In this document: piece after piece, positions 39,781 through 51,005 of the stretch | Numbering within the stretch: position 1 is the stretch's first letter | Layout: each line of letters begins with the position of its first letter | NCBI GenBank assembly: GCA_002077045.2 | Contig: KZ111168.1 | Span: forward strand, 281,930 to 345,929 | DNA from: Rachicladosporium sp. CCFEE 5018 | Taxonomy: Eukaryota; Ascomycota; Dothideomycetes; Cladosporiales; Cladosporiaceae | Direction of reading: 5' to 3' | DNA: 64,000 nt | Position numbers and translations under genes: made by a program | The notes under the pieces: model-generated | What the model was told of the DNA's origin: nothing | Database searches by the model: none | The model's input: the letters and a program-made list of their open reading frames with translations, nothing else

Positions 39781-40326
39781 ATGGCTCAGTACCCTTCCCG
39801 CAAAACCGATCCGAAGAAGTACGAGATCGAGAACGATCCCGACGAGGCGATCCGCGCCCGTCACCGCGCCGCCATTGTCCGCATGAGTACCACCACCGGC
39901 GAACTCCGCCCATCGACGTCAAACGAAATGTACGACGGCACCGTACATGGAGGCAGTGACCGCGAGATCAAAGGCAGGCAGCGTCCGCCTCGTCCATACG
40001 ACGACACCGCTGCAGCTGATTCTGAGGAGATACAGCATCGCGCAATGATCGTTGAGCGTCTTCGACGCGCGATGCCTGCCAGTACGCCCCTGTGGACGCG
40101 AGTGAATGCGACATTCACTGAAGAGGAAATCGATGCGGAGATGGACGCTGTGAGGGAGCGCCAGGCTGACGATTCCGACGACGATGAAGATGGCAATGAG
40201 CAGGTCGGATCGCAGAAGTTTGCCCGAGGAGACAAGAAGCCGGGCCCGGGTGATGGCAAGCGCGGTGATGGAATGGGCGGTGGCGGTAATGGCGGATTTG
40301 GCGGCAGTGGCATGGTTGCGGTGTGA
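39781..40326 (+). CDS. Unknown charged protein with Gly-rich tail
   Basis: A 181-aa frame with a strong start context (ACAACAATGG). No known domain. Visible parts are DPDEAIRARHRAAIVRM...TGELRPSTSNEMYDGT (about residues 20-56), EEIQHRAMIVERLRRAM (about 84-101), then TFTEEEIDAEMDAVRERQ (about 117-134), an acidic DDSDDDEDG stretch and a terminal Gly-rich tail (GGGGNGGFGGSG). The order and spacing of these blocks parallel those of the protein at 38320-38913. The Gly-rich tail follows a Lys/Pro segment and may be disordered. Probably soluble. I cannot assign a function. Confidence 0.62.
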   Translation: MAQYPSRKTDPKKYEIENDPDEAIRARHRAAIVRMSTTTGELRPSTSNEMYDGTVHGGSDREIKGRQRPPRPYDDTAAADSEEIQHRAMIVERLRRAMPASTPLWTRVNATFTEEEIDAEMDAVRERQADDSDDDEDGNEQVGSQKFARGDKKPGPGDGKRGDGMGGGGNGGFGGSGMVAV

Positions 40327-41106
40327 TGAGATCGCTTTGAAAGTCTCGTGGGTGTGAGAGATGCGTGCTTATGATGGCGCGGGCGATCAGCAGAGTGTCA
40401 ACACCCATGCTTGTCTGTGAAGTCGCAAGGCTTATCCAGAAGCTCGGTGCTGGTCACAGATGGGCTTTCGCACGCATCCGGAGATGGCGTTGGGTTTCGG
40501 GGAAGTGGCGATACGGGAGATACCCCATTTGTTTTTTGCGTTGCCTTTCTTCCAGTAGAACATCGTCCAACAGAACTGCGCACGACCCGTGAAGCTCTCC
40601 ACAACATCGCAGCATTGCCTAATCGGCCTTCGTATTGTAGCAAATCCAAATCAACGTGCACAACCCAGCATGATCAATCGTACTTCCCTTGGTGTTATGG
40701 GTCGAGGCGTGCATTGCTCGTACGTCCCAAATCAGTGTTAAACATGCCATTGCCTCGTAAGCAGGCTGCAACCTCTGATCATGGGTAGACGTGGTATTTC
40801 AGCGCACCTCTCTTTGCACTGCTATACCATGAGGAGGAGAAGAGTGAAGGATATATCGAAACTACGCCAAGGGAGACAATTGACAGTGAGGCTTCCAATG
40901 AGAAAGAAGCCGAAGTTGAGGGTAGACCTTCGACGGTCGCAAGAGAGACAGCTGTGCGACCGACGGACGCGAACTTACTGGGTCCTGATCGATGAGCTGC
41001 AATGTGAACTCTGTGGAAGGGAATAAGAGACATGAAAGGTGCTTACAGCGATATCATGTCCAGTCTTAAATGCATTACTATGTACCCCTCCCAAGTCTCA
41101 AGTTGC
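40327..41106. other. Intergenic region, no gene seen
   Basis: Lies between the 3' ends of a plus-strand and a minus-strand gene. Short frames only; no repeat or RNA gene is evident. Confidence 0.4.
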
Positions 41107-42144
41107 TTATGCACTGGCGGTTACCGTTTCCACACCCGTCGTCTCGGTTACAGTGGTAGTAATATACACCACGCTAGGATTTAGAGGCACGATCGTAATG
41201 CCTGGCACTCCACTGGAATGAGTCTTCTCCGCTGAGCCTTCGGGGACCGCGTCAGTGTAGTCTGTTGGTCGTCCGTGATGCCATCGAGGGCGATCAGTGT
41301 CGTAAGCACCCGTCGTAGTCGCAGCTGGCGGAGCTGGAGGTGTACCGGGAGCTGAAGACGCTGCGGCAGCCGCTGTCTCCGCTGTACTGGTAATCTGAGT
41401 GCTCGGCAGAGGGTATGCGAAAGTCGGGAACGAGGGTACAGCAGTGCTAATTGGAGTCGTCGATGCCTCTACCTGGGACGAGAGGGCGGCAGCTGTGCTT
41501 GCTGCATGCGACTCTGCAGCACTAGCACTGCTGGACTCTTCGCTTGATACACTCGAGATTCCCGAGTAAGCTGATCCCCAGTAAGCAGTCGTCGTGTTGC
41601 TCAGAGTCGGGAAAGTGTTGTAGGTCGTGGAGGTCACCGGCAGAGCGCTCTCGGGTGTGCTCGCAACACTGCTTGCGGTGCTTGTCGTCGTAGCAGATGC
41701 AGCGTCGGATGGCGAGTACGTGAAGAGTAGTGTCGTCGAAGTCGTCTCGGTTGTTGTCGCGGCGGAGGCTGCAGTCGTGGTGGCAGGAGTGGTTGGCTGT
41801 GCGATAGATGATGCCGTACTGGTCTCTGGTTCGTACGTGAAAGACACCGTCGTGGGTTCCATTCCCGATGCTGCTGTCTCCGTAGCCACGTTGGCTTGCG
41901 CTCCTGACAGCCCAGTCTCGGTCATGCCACCTTCTGATAGTAGCGAGAGTCCCAGAGTCGTCGGTCCGTTGACCACGAGTGGTAAGCTAGTCTGGAGGCT
42001 TGCAGCCGGCGTCGTTGAAGCCGGGAGAGTACTTGTGCAGCTGTTCTCTGCGGCTGTGACGTTGTCGTATCTTCGCAGAGGGCCAGCGGCTGCGAACTCG
42101 ACGCAGAGAAGGAGAGTAGCTGCTTGTGCCAAACGGAAAGCCAT
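41107..42144 (-). CDS. Secreted mucin-like Ser/Thr/Ala-rich protein
   Basis: A single exon of 345 aa. The N-terminus is a clear signal peptide (MAFRLAQAATLLLCVEFAAAG), with a possible RR processing site shortly after. Most of the mature protein is Ser/Thr/Ala/Pro-rich with recurrent STTP, TTTA and SSA runs, expected to be heavily O-glycosylated. There are short scattered aromatic motifs, for instance VSFTYEPET and TLLFTYSPSD, which look like two diverged copies of one unit. The C-terminus (VVYITTTVTETTGVETVTASA) is not a convincing GPI signal, so secretion into wall or medium is more likely. I recognise no catalytic domain. Confidence 0.75.
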   Translation of the reverse strand: MAFRLAQAATLLLCVEFAAAGPLRRYDNVTAAENSCTSTLPASTTPAASLQTSLPLVVNGPTTLGLSLLSEGGMTETGLSGAQANVATETAASGMEPTTVSFTYEPETSTASSIAQPTTPATTTAASAATTTETTSTTLLFTYSPSDAASATTTSTASSVASTPESALPVTSTTYNTFPTLSNTTTAYWGSAYSGISSVSSEESSSASAAESHAASTAAALSSQVEASTTPISTAVPSFPTFAYPLPSTQITSTAETAAAAASSAPGTPPAPPAATTTGAYDTDRPRWHHGRPTDYTDAVPEGSAEKTHSSGVPGITIVPLNPSVVYITTTVTETTGVETVTASA

Positions 42145-42941
42145 TGCGATTGAGAGTCTTGAGTCCAGCTATGGATGGAGTATATCGTTTGCGTAGACCG
42201 GCTATCGCGAGGGTTGCAATATCACGCAAGACTATAGCTGTGAAGAAACGAATGGCTGCTACTATCAGTGATCAACGAAAGACTGCAAGATACTTGGGAT
42301 GGGCAGGACGAGATGGCCGTCCGCGCCATGGTCTACTTCGTCGCGTCTCATCATCAACGCCCACGCGCGACACATGAGACTGCCATGCATCGGATGGTTC
42401 GTTCATCGTGTCCGTGCGATATCTATAGATGCTCGGCGCGTGTCCGTGGTGCGACAAAGGCCGCTGTCGTTGTTTTCGAAGAAGTGTGCGTCAAGAGCAG
42501 GAGTTGAAGTGAGGATAGAAAGGTCTGACTGGCTGGCGGGTAGGGCCGCCTGCACAGACGTTTGATGAGTCCGCTCTGAAACCATCAGGCGCCAGTTGAG
42601 ATGCTGCTGCGTCTCGACCTTTATCACTGGTGACAAGTCAGAGACCCGAGGGGTAGCGAGGCCATCAGTCACTCCACAGAGCGCGACAAGAAGTTCATCG
42701 TCCTCGACTTGGCTATGAAAGCGCAAAGGATTCGCATCTGACAACAGCATGACCTCGGCATTGAATTGCACGGCGCCAGACATGATCGGCATACGACATA
42801 TCTCCGGGTAGTAGGCATCGTGGTATGGTACCGTTGCATGATCCAAGCATATGTAAGTGATCTAGTGTTTCCTTGTTATTAAACCCTATCGTTTTCGCGA
42901 TCTCTCCTACTTTCTTCGCCTACCTGGATCTTCCTCTCGAG
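42145..42941. other. Divergent intergenic region
   Basis: Separates the mucin-like gene (minus) from the MFS gene (plus), so both promoters lie here. A minus-strand frame of 147 codons at 42403-42846 shows no domain or coding signature and was not accepted. Confidence 0.4.
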
Positions 42942-44363
42942 ATGTCGACCGTGACCACAACCACGGAGCACGAGCTGCAGGAGAACCGGCGACAAATATC
43001 AATCGATGAACATGACAGCGCTTCAACGATTCCGCTGGAGCCCACGGAAGGCTCACCCGGCCACTCTCTCCCCCAGGCAGACGGAGGCAAAGAAGCCTGG
43101 CGCGTTTTGATCGTGGCATTCGTCTTTGAAGCCTTACTCTGGGGCTTCCCACTTTCATTCGGCGTTTTCCAGCAGTATTACTCTCAACTCCCCGAATTCC
43201 AGGACTCAGCGTTCATATCTGTGATCGGCACTGTAGCGTCGGGCTTATCGTACCTAGCAGCGCCGGTCATGATCTCGGTGGTGAGGCGATTCGCTCGGTA
43301 CCGAGAGTTGATGATCTGGGTCGGCTGTACGCCTTTCCCTCTGCCACGCGCCGCACAATGGCAAGCCCGCTGACAATAAGTATCAGGGCCCATCTGCATC
43401 CTCTCTCTGCTCGCCTCCTCCTTCGCCACCACCCTCGGTGGCCTCGTAGCAACCCAAGGCGTTCTCTACGGCCTAGGCTTCATAACCTTCTACTACCCCA
43501 TCCTGAGCATCCTGAACGAATACTGGATAGCCCGTCGCGGTCTAGCCTACGGCATAATGTGCTCAGCCTCCGGGTTGGCAGGCACAGTCTTCCCCTTCGC
43601 CATCGAAACGTCACTACGCAGATACGGATACCCCACGACCCTCCGCGCCATCGCAGTCGGTCTCTGCATCCTCACAGGCCCACTCATCCCCTTCCTCCGT
43701 CCTCGAGTCCCCGTCTCCGCGGCCACAGCACCATCACGAACCGACTGCTCCTTCCTCCACAACCCCACCTTCTGGCTCTACAGCCTCTCAAACCTCGCAA
43801 TGGGCCTAGGCTACTTCTTCCCCTCGCTCTACATCCCCTCCTATGCCACTGCAAACGGCATGACTCCCCTCCGCGGTGCCCTCCTTCTAACCCTAATGTC
43901 CATAGCTCAAGTCCTCGGCCAACTAACCTTCGGCTACCTCTCCGACCAGCCCCGCATTCCCTTACCCATCCTAGCAGGCTCAAGTATGCTGATCTCCAGT
44001 CTCGCCGTCTACACAGCCTGGGGTCTAGCGCACACATTTCCAGTGCTAGCAGCTTTCGCGCTGAATTTCGGGTTCTTTGGAGCGGGGTATACGGCGCTTT
44101 GGGGCAGGATGGGTATGGCTGTCAGTTCTGAGCCGAGTGCGGCGTTCGCGGCTTTTGGGCTATTGAACGTGGGAAAGGGGATTGGGAATTTGGCTGCTGG
44201 GCCGTTGAGTGGGACGTTGCTTAGGAAGGGGGTTGAGGCGGGAGGGTATGGGGTTGGGAGGTTTGGGGCTGTGGTGCTGTTTAGTGGGACTTGCTTGGCT
44301 GTTAGTGCGGCGGTGTTGCCTTTGGGGTTGGTGAGGAAGTTTAGATCCCGTCGAGTGAGATAG
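42942..44363 (+). CDS. Major facilitator superfamily transporter (monocarboxylate transporter-like)
   Basis: Two exons, 42942-43326 and 43387-44363, give 453 aa; the 60-nt intron has a gctgac branch site and ends tatcag. A hydrophilic N-terminus of about 50 residues precedes about 12 hydrophobic segments, beginning AWRVLIVAFVFEALLWGFPLSFGVFQQYY. This opening, with FGVFQ-Y, is typical of the fungal monocarboxylate transporter-like MFS group. The central loop is short and FGYLSDQPRIPLP is the cytoplasmic loop 8-9 equivalent. The C-terminus is basic (KFRSRRVR). It should be a proton-coupled or facilitative plasma membrane transporter of a small organic molecule; the substrate is unknown. Nothing nearby suggests a linked pathway. 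Confidence 0.88.
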
Positions 44364-44520
44364 GAAGGTAACGATGCAAGTCTCATGTCCACTGTATGCG
44401 GGGCTATCGTGTGATGCAATACCGTCGTCCGCAGTCGGACGCGGCGAAACCTCTCTTGGAGTGCAGCATGGCATGGTAGCCTTCTATCTTTACACTCCTT
44501 CCACTCATGGATCGAATACC

Positions 44521-45390
44521 TCACACAATCGTCTCCAGCTTCCTCGCATACCCGAGCGTGTTCTCTATCACCGCCCCACTCGCGCTCACCACATCCCTCT
44601 CTGCTGCCGCGTTCTCAGCTTCCTGCTCGGGGAACCATATCCGGCCGTCTTTCGCCACCCAACCTCTGCTCTGCGCGAATTGTACAACCGCACCCTCCGA
44701 GTCTAGGAAAAGCAGGTTCTTCGCGTTCGAGATCGGAAGTGATGGGTATGCACGCTCGGAGCATGAAGCGATTTCGGAGCGGATGGTGTTGATGAGGACC
44801 TGCGCGGTCTTGTTAGCACCTTCTAATGCCTTCATCGCGCGCACATTAGCGCAGGATACCTCAGAGAACACCCCAAACTCCTCACTCGGCACCCTCTCGC
44901 CCTTCGTCTCCCCCCAAACCCGGTCATAGCTCCCCTCCATCAACGCTTGCTCCAACCGCACCGGGTAAGCAATGAACTCGCTCTCCTCTCCACTTCCCTC
45001 TAGCCCTTCCAGCACAGTGTGGAAGCCAGCGTAGTCACCTCCACTAAGCAACAGCAGCAGGTACAATCCAGTCACCTTCTCCCTGTTGCCGCCCTTCTTC
45101 CCTCGCCCATGCTTACTGCCTGTTTGCAGTGAGTAGAAGGGCTGCAGGTACTGGTAATACCGCGTAAAGCTGTCGGTATCTCGGAGGTGGATTGATGCGA
45201 AAGCGCCGAGCTCGAGGACTGTCTGTGCGAGTTCGAGGTGTGCGGGTGAGGTTTTGGACGAGGGGATGAGGGCGTCTAGTTTGAGGAGGGCGAGCTTGGC
45301 GCGGGAGAGGAGGGAGGGTGCGGTGGAGAGGTTGTTTGGTTTGAGGGATTGGAGGTGGGCGATGGTTGATTTGAGCTCTTTCTCCGCCAT
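44521..45390 (-). CDS. rpn12: 26S proteasome regulatory subunit RPN12
   Basis: A single exon of 289 aa, within the usual range for Rpn12/PSMD8. The start MAEKELKSTIAHLQSL at 45390 has a good context (CCACCATGG); the frame upstream to 45567 is probably leader. Helical repeats lead into a C-terminal CSN8/PSMD8/eIF3K-type PCI domain, with YLLLLLSGGDYAGFHTVLE, ERAYPSLPISNAKNLLF and the winged-helix-like FAQSRGWVAKDGRIWFPEQ. Rpn12 is part of the 19S lid and completes lid assembly. The gene is divergent from the GNAT gene at 45828. Confidence 0.93.
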   Translation of the reverse strand: MAEKELKSTIAHLQSLKPNNLSTAPSLLSRAKLALLKLDALIPSSKTSPAHLELAQTVLELGAFASIHLRDTDSFTRYYQYLQPFYSLQTGSKHGRGKKGGNREKVTGLYLLLLLSGGDYAGFHTVLEGLEGSGEESEFIAYPVRLEQALMEGSYDRVWGETKGERVPSEEFGVFSEVSCANVRAMKALEGANKTAQVLINTIRSEIASCSERAYPSLPISNAKNLLFLDSEGAVVQFAQSRGWVAKDGRIWFPEQEAENAAAERDVVSASGAVIENTLGYARKLETIV

Positions 45391-45827
45391 GGTGGGTGAT
45401 GGTATCGAGTGGTGGGAAGATGTAAACGACGTAAAGTGGTAAGGATGTACTCGTGCGACCTCGATCTGGTAGATTGAGGTTTGTACGGATGTGTCTGCTG
45501 GCTCGTGTTTCCAGGGTTCCGCTGGTGAACATCGAACTTCAAGGCGCCTGCATGACGCGAGATGCACAAGGTCCGGGCCGTTCGATCATCCGCGCGTCTA
45601 AACCAGCGCGCTTATCGCTTGATCTTGCCATGCGGCATTCAACGCCGACTCGCATAAGCTCGACATGGAAGGTGATATCGCTATTGAAGGTAGATGAAGA
45701 TACCCTACTGTATTGGGACATTTCGCGGATGAGTCGACATGTGTCATGCAAAGGGAGAGCTCACGGTAGGTACAAAGTTCCTTCTTCTTCTCACTATCCT
45801 GTCTCTCCCGTCCCCGTATTAATCTCC
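45391..45827. other. Divergent promoter region of RPN12 and the GNAT gene
   Basis: 437 bp between the two start codons. The GNAT frame is open upstream through part of it, but no domain is present in that extension. I see no clear proteasome-associated control element. Confidence 0.4.
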
Positions 45828-46547
45828 ATGATGCCTCCCCAAAATGCCTCCATTTTCACAATCCTGCCGGCGACAGTCGCAGACGCGGAAGCCATGCTAG
45901 AGTGTATCGACGTAAGCTTCGCCAACGACCTCTTCAGACATGCCGGCATGCCCAAAAGTCGCGAGCATCTCACGCCACTCGATGAGCTTCGCACATGGCG
46001 CCTACGGAACTTGAGGAAGCGCCTCTCCGCTCCAGACAAAGTGTTGCTGAAGGCAGTAGTCACGGCGCAGCCAGATAGGATGATTGGCTTCGCTGATCTG
46101 CAGAAGCCGCCGCCTTTCCAAGACCAGGCTGAAGAGTCTGTTGCTGCTATGACGCAAGTCGACTCGGGACCTGCGCCAGAGAATTTGACTGCAGAGAACG
46201 CATCGCCACACGGTCTACCTGCCTGCTTTGATCTAGAACTGAACGATGAGATGAACGATCATCTGGAGCTCTGGCAATCGAAGATCTGGGGAGACGACGA
46301 GCAGTATTGGAGCCTCGAGAAACTCGGCGTGGACCCGACGTTCCGTCGGCAAGGTGTGGCAAGGTTGCTGCTTGAAATGTCTTTTGCACTGGTGGATGCT
46401 GATGGGTTATCGATGTATCTGGAAGCATTGCCCGGCTCAGCGCCGATGTATGTGAAGTATGGGTTCGAGGAGCAGGGCTCGTTCACGATGCTGGATGGGA
46501 GGTATGTAGTCACGCTCATGGTGAGACGACCGCGCAAACACTCGTAA
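45828..46547 (+). CDS. GNAT-family N-acetyltransferase
   Basis: A single exon of 239 aa from the first of two adjacent Met codons. The N-terminus has FTILPATVADAEAMLECID, the usual first strand and helix of a GNAT fold. The acetyl-CoA-binding motif A is LGVDPTFRRQGVARLLLE (about residues 164-181), with the R/Q-x-x-G-x-G/A pattern as RRQGVA. Motif B follows as YLEALPGSAPMYVKYGFEEQG. It should transfer an acetyl group from acetyl-CoA to a small molecule or protein amine; the acceptor cannot be told. This layout is common among fungal GNAT proteins of unknown substrate. No targeting signal is seen. Confidence 0.85.
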   Translation: MMPPQNASIFTILPATVADAEAMLECIDVSFANDLFRHAGMPKSREHLTPLDELRTWRLRNLRKRLSAPDKVLLKAVVTAQPDRMIGFADLQKPPPFQDQAEESVAAMTQVDSGPAPENLTAENASPHGLPACFDLELNDEMNDHLELWQSKIWGDDEQYWSLEKLGVDPTFRRQGVARLLLEMSFALVDADGLSMYLEALPGSAPMYVKYGFEEQGSFTMLDGRYVVTLMVRRPRKHS

Positions 46548-49125
46548 CGATGTCGCACTCAGCTTCCGCCTTTCATCCCGGGAAGTTCGAAAGTCTCTCA
46601 TGACACTGTGTTTGGTACTACCAGAATCGAGCGAATTCGGCGCGCCGCTGGGAGACATAGAGTGTGAAAAGCCTTGCAGTGAGTGTAGAACAGTTTAAAA
46701 GTGTCGGATGTGCGAGACTGATAGCCCACTCCCATCATCTCCATACACCTGCTATCGCCCCTGTCTACGCTAGTACGCATAACCTTACGGTTTTACTGCA
46801 ACTTCCACGCGCTTTTGAAGCCCGACGAGCTATAGCTTGACCCGGCGTCGGTCTGAGGTATGTCAAAGTGAGCTCCAGAGGGTGATTCGACGCTCCCGCT
46901 TCTCGGCCAACTCGTCAATGAGATATTTGCAATGCCGAGATTGACAGTGACGGAGCGCACCCAGGTCTTCGTAAAAGTCACGGCACGTAGAGCAGCAGAG
47001 GCGCAGAGTGGACGACACTCGAACGTGGTATCTTGAGCACTGTTGGAAATATCGGCTAATGTCGGGGAGAGTAGCACAGGGCTGTTCATGTAGGGACACT
47101 GTGTGAGGTGGAAATTACTTGTCTAGTGCGATGGGCCTATAATTTGAATGATAATAGCGCGAACGCTTCTATGAGAGAACGGAATTTGAGCATATATTGA
47201 CGTGTAAGATCTGGTGTGCTACTGTAGTCAGGCTTCCAGTCCACCACACTGCGAATAGTATGTTAAAATTCGAATTGGTTCAATCGTCTCGAGAATCCAT
47301 GAACACTTGGACGACTGATTACCACCAGCTTGTACCTTTGCCCTTGGAGCGTCTTCCAGTCTCGACTCAAGTGCTCGAACATCATATCCGCTGTCGGACT
47401 TAAGTACGACGCCCTGCTCGTTACCACGTGTTAAGTCAGAGCACGAAGTGGAGAGGACGTGACGTCCAGATGGCGAGTCGCTTGCCGTCGAAGGCTCTCG
47501 TGCGTTGTCGGGGCGAAGCAGCTTTCGATGGTACGGGAGACCATTGTCGCGAGCGAGAACTCTGCTGTGGATTCAAGCGGTGTAGGGGTTGCTTGGGCGA
47601 CGGGATCCTCCAGATGCAGGGTTCAGACTCGATAAGTACTGTGTACGGAGGCAACGGCCGGAATGATGGAGAATGAAGGAATTCAGAGTGAGGAGTAAAG
47701 AATGAAGTAGCATCAAGAAGATCTTCGATCCACTTATCAGGACACGAAGTTAATGCTGGTATGCGCTCCTACTGCGTTCACAGAGACTGAACGCCCGGAA
47801 TCAGCGAACCTGACATCTCGAGCCTGCCACTTGGAATCTTCTTACGATCAAGATCTGTAGGTGAAGTAGAGCTGAGGAGCAAAAACCTGAGCCCGTTATC
47901 TCCATTGTGTAGTGTACGTGGCTACCTCGTGACGAGTGGTAGGGTTTGACCATTGTGGATGCGTGCGAATTATAGGGACAGCAGATTGTAGCGACCCCGG
48001 CTCTACTCTCGTCGCCGAGTCGGCAGAAGCATCGTGAGAAGGCGACGGCCACCGCTGAGTGGTGTCCAGACACTCCAAAATCGTGATCCCAGATCCTCGG
48101 AATCGAATGCGCCTGAAGTGGAGTCCGGCAATTGCTTCGAGGTACGCACCTCAAAATTGTATGCGAAATGCAGTGCTACTAGGTGGCATGCCGTCTGCGC
48201 TCAAAGTTCAGTATGTCATCACCGCGCAGAAGGTGCTTCTACTGTAGTGCTCCTTTCCCTCACAGTGCCTCACGAGGCTGAGCCGGACTTGCTCGGCCTG
48301 GACAACGTTAGATGAGCAAATTCGCGCAAATGCCATTCAGCTGCCGATTCCTCTGACTGATTTGCGTTTCCTTTCTCGTCTAAGAATGCACCAGTGTGGG
48401 CTAATGCACGATGCAGATTGAGACTGTTGCCGCCAAGGGCGTTCAAGTCAAGTCCATCTTAACTTTGACCAACTTTTTCTCGTACAAGCAGCGCGAACCT
48501 CGCTAGCATGCTGCACGAGGAGGTGAACGCCCGCGGCTTGTTATTACCTGCTAGATCAATATGAGACTCAGGCAACCCGTGTTGCAATCATGCAACGATA
48601 AGCAGCTGTAGTCTGCGAATTGCGACGCTGCAGGTCTCAATATCGAATCTGCAAGCCTCCACCAGCGGACTCCTGCAGCATCGTTGACCACGTCTGTGAC
48701 CATCAACCCATATCGCTACCCAATGGCGCAAGTATAGGCATCTCCTGCAGTAGTGTATGTCGTGCAGGAGGCTCGTAGTTGTTAATCTCGACTTGCAGCC
48801 ATGGTCCAGCCAGTCACAGGGCGCCAAGATCTTCGACCATCTCCCGCTGAACTTCAGCTCTCCCGTCCGTCTCTGACAGCATAGCCATCTCCCATCGCCC
48901 ATTCGCCACTGCCCACATTACCGTCCATCTAGCCTACCGCGGCACAATCTTCCAGAACGCAGCTCGCAATTCTGTACCTGCAGCCCATCCCTGCAGCGAC
49001 GCCCGTGGTCAGGCGTTCGAACAAAGCCGACGCGCGCCAGCAACGGTAGCAAAGCAGGAGGAGCTCCTCATACACGCATACCTCTTGCCTTAGCCTTTAC
49101 CAGCTAGCAAGCCTCAGCCGCAACA
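46548..49125. other. 2.6-kb stretch without a convincing gene
   Basis: The longest gene-free stretch outside the gap region. Only short frames occur (for example 46793-47089 minus, 98 codons), none with a domain. I see no transposon ends, tRNA or rRNA. The last 200 bp before 49126 are C/A-rich with scattered CAGC and look like a strong fungal promoter and leader. Confidence 0.4.
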
Positions 49126-49376
49126 ATGGGTGCGTCTGTTCACTTTCCCTGCTGCTGTCTCGTGCTGCCAAGGTCACTTGTTGGAGACCTCACTTGCTTG
49201 TGAGAAGCCCCGTGGCTTGTCTCTTCACTCAAGTTAGCTTCGAGGGTCGGCTTCGCGCTTGACTCGACTTGCTTTTCCCACCACTACTCCCTCTCCAACA
49301 ACACGACACTACTCCCTCATTGCAGCGATAGCTTACACCTCCTTCAGCAGACGACAGTTACCGCCGTTCGCGTAGC
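49126..49376 (+). other. Possible first two exons of the RRM protein gene
   Basis: ATGG at 49126-49129 is followed by a GTGCGT donor. An acceptor TTCAG at 49343-49347 leads to exon 49348-49376, which ends before GTAAGT. Joined, they code MADDSYRRSRS in complete phase 0. That fits directly onto PDYRNDRDNRD at 51943, giving a typical SR-rich start for a Gbp2-like RNA-binding protein. This would require an intron of 2566 nt spanning the second assembly gap. Evidence is phase, composition and splice signals only. Confidence 0.4.
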
Positions 49377-50467
49377 GTAAGTTGAATATCCCCTCCCTTT
49401 GCTAACCCGTGCGCTGTGATGACTGCGCCGCGATGGCGCACCACTGGACCTGGACTTGGACCTCGAAAGACTTGACTTGATGTCGAGCATGCCTTGATCG
49501 CACCACCTAGCGCACAGGCATAGCCGATGTCCACCCAAGCATCGCGCATGGCACCTAGCCTTGCTTACAAGATCGACAGCAAAGTCTGCATAAGCACCAA
49601 AAGCACTGGCAGAGGCGATGGCCTGAAGCAAGTGGACTTCATTCGCGTCAAGAGCCCTCGCACCAAAGGCAACAGTCTGTACCGAATGCTTCATCGCACA
49701 TCAAGAGCTGGTGAAAGAACAACGATCATGCAACACCTTCGCGCATATCTCTCCCTGAACGCGCTTCTCCATTAGAGGTCGCCGGGGTGACAAGAGATCT
49801 TCCTCTCCTTAGACGTCAGCAGGGCCTGGAACCCTAGCAGCTGCGCGCAACGCCGTGCCCAATGTGACGGCAAGCATCAACAGCGAGCCTGGAAGACCAG
49901 CACTTTGCCAAGTCAGGCATGGCCAACGCGAGGGATGTCCCAGCACCACCTGCTTCAGTCACGCCAACGAACAAAAGAGACCGCGACACGAGAGAAGAGG
50001 TTCAGCCAACGCTCTTATGAGCCATGAGGATATGGGCACACTCCGCCCTAAGCCTTATATGGCTGCCAAGTCGAACTCGTGGATAAGCAACAGCAGATCG
50101 AGGGCCAGATCATGCCACGGCGAACTGTCTTAGACGCGCAAGGCTGTCTTGGACTGTCTCTTCTGCAACCCGCACATTGTGGTGACTATGATCCCTGGTC
50201 CATTCTTTGAGTCCGCATCCGGAATGAGGCTCCCTGATCCCATAGACGCAACGAAAAGCTGCTTTCGGGCTCGGCATCTTCAACGTCTCGGATACCTGGC
50301 TAGTATGCTGTCGTTTGCAAGCTCTGCCGTGTCTGGACATTACATATGCACGCCATTCTGTGCCAGCTGTTTGGACTGAGCAGGATCCTGCAGTGGTGTC
50401 CAGTAGCGCTTCAGAAGGCTGCTTCGAAGGTTCGAAGTCATCCTGTGTTGCATGCTCAGCCTGAGTT

Positions 50468-50905
50468 ATCTGGGACATGGACCCAGCCATGCTTTCCAGG
50501 GTACCGGTCTCGACCCCGCTGTGTCCGGCACGTCCAGCGAGCGATGTCTTGCTTTCAGTGTATGGGAGTTGCTGGCGAACCGCATCCATTCGTCTTGGGA
50601 AGTGGCAAAGGCGCTCACTACGTGTCCAAAGCGTAGGTATTGATCAATGTACGCCTGAAGGATCGACATGTGTGCGAGCGGTTCCTCACCATCGCTGCGT
50701 GTACTGATCTCCACGACCAACCTCGGATACTCTGGAAGCTGCTGGTGATATCGAAAGCGGCTGTCACTGGTTTGCAATGGCTGCTGGTGCTATCGAAGCA
50801 GACCTGGCTGAAACGTACATGCTGCCGGAGTTATCGAAGCAGACTTGTTGGCAGGAGATCGCACTGCGCTGCTGGCTGCCGGAGATATCGAAGCAAGACT
50901 GGATG
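50468..50905 (+). repeat. Left copy of a 438-bp duplication, ending at the gap
   Basis: Matches 51006-51443 base for base at a constant offset of 538, with no indels and about six mismatches seen (about 98.6 percent identity). It ends exactly at the last base before the N run. Confidence 0.95.
50739..50905 (+). repeat. Degenerate mini-repeats around ATCGAAGCAGAC
   Basis: Four imperfect units of about 40-47 bp, each with GCTG-rich sequence followed by a TATCGAA-G/AGC-type core (near 50751, 50793, 50834 and 50886). The same set recurs in the right copy at 51277-51443. Such repeats can stop short-read assembly. Confidence 0.7.
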
Positions 50906-51005
50906 NNNNNNNNNNNNNNNNNNNNNNNNNNNNNNNNNNNNNNNNNNNNNNNNNNNNNNNNNNNNNNNNNNNNNNNNNNNNNNNNNNNNNNNNNNNNNNN
51001 NNNNN
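50906..51005. other. Assembly gap (100 N)
   Basis: Exactly 100 unknown bases, conventional for unknown size. The identical flanks suggest the contig ends overlap or that a tandem array was collapsed. Confidence 0.98.

Noticed and set aside
42403..42846. 147-codon minus-strand frame
   Set aside because: No domain, no splice support and lies in a divergent promoter region.
45391..45567. 59-codon upstream extension of RPN12
   Set aside because: The MAEKELKS start has a strong context and gives the normal protein length.
46793..47089. 98-codon minus-strand frame
   Set aside because: Some regular composition, but no signal peptide, domain or neighbouring exon.
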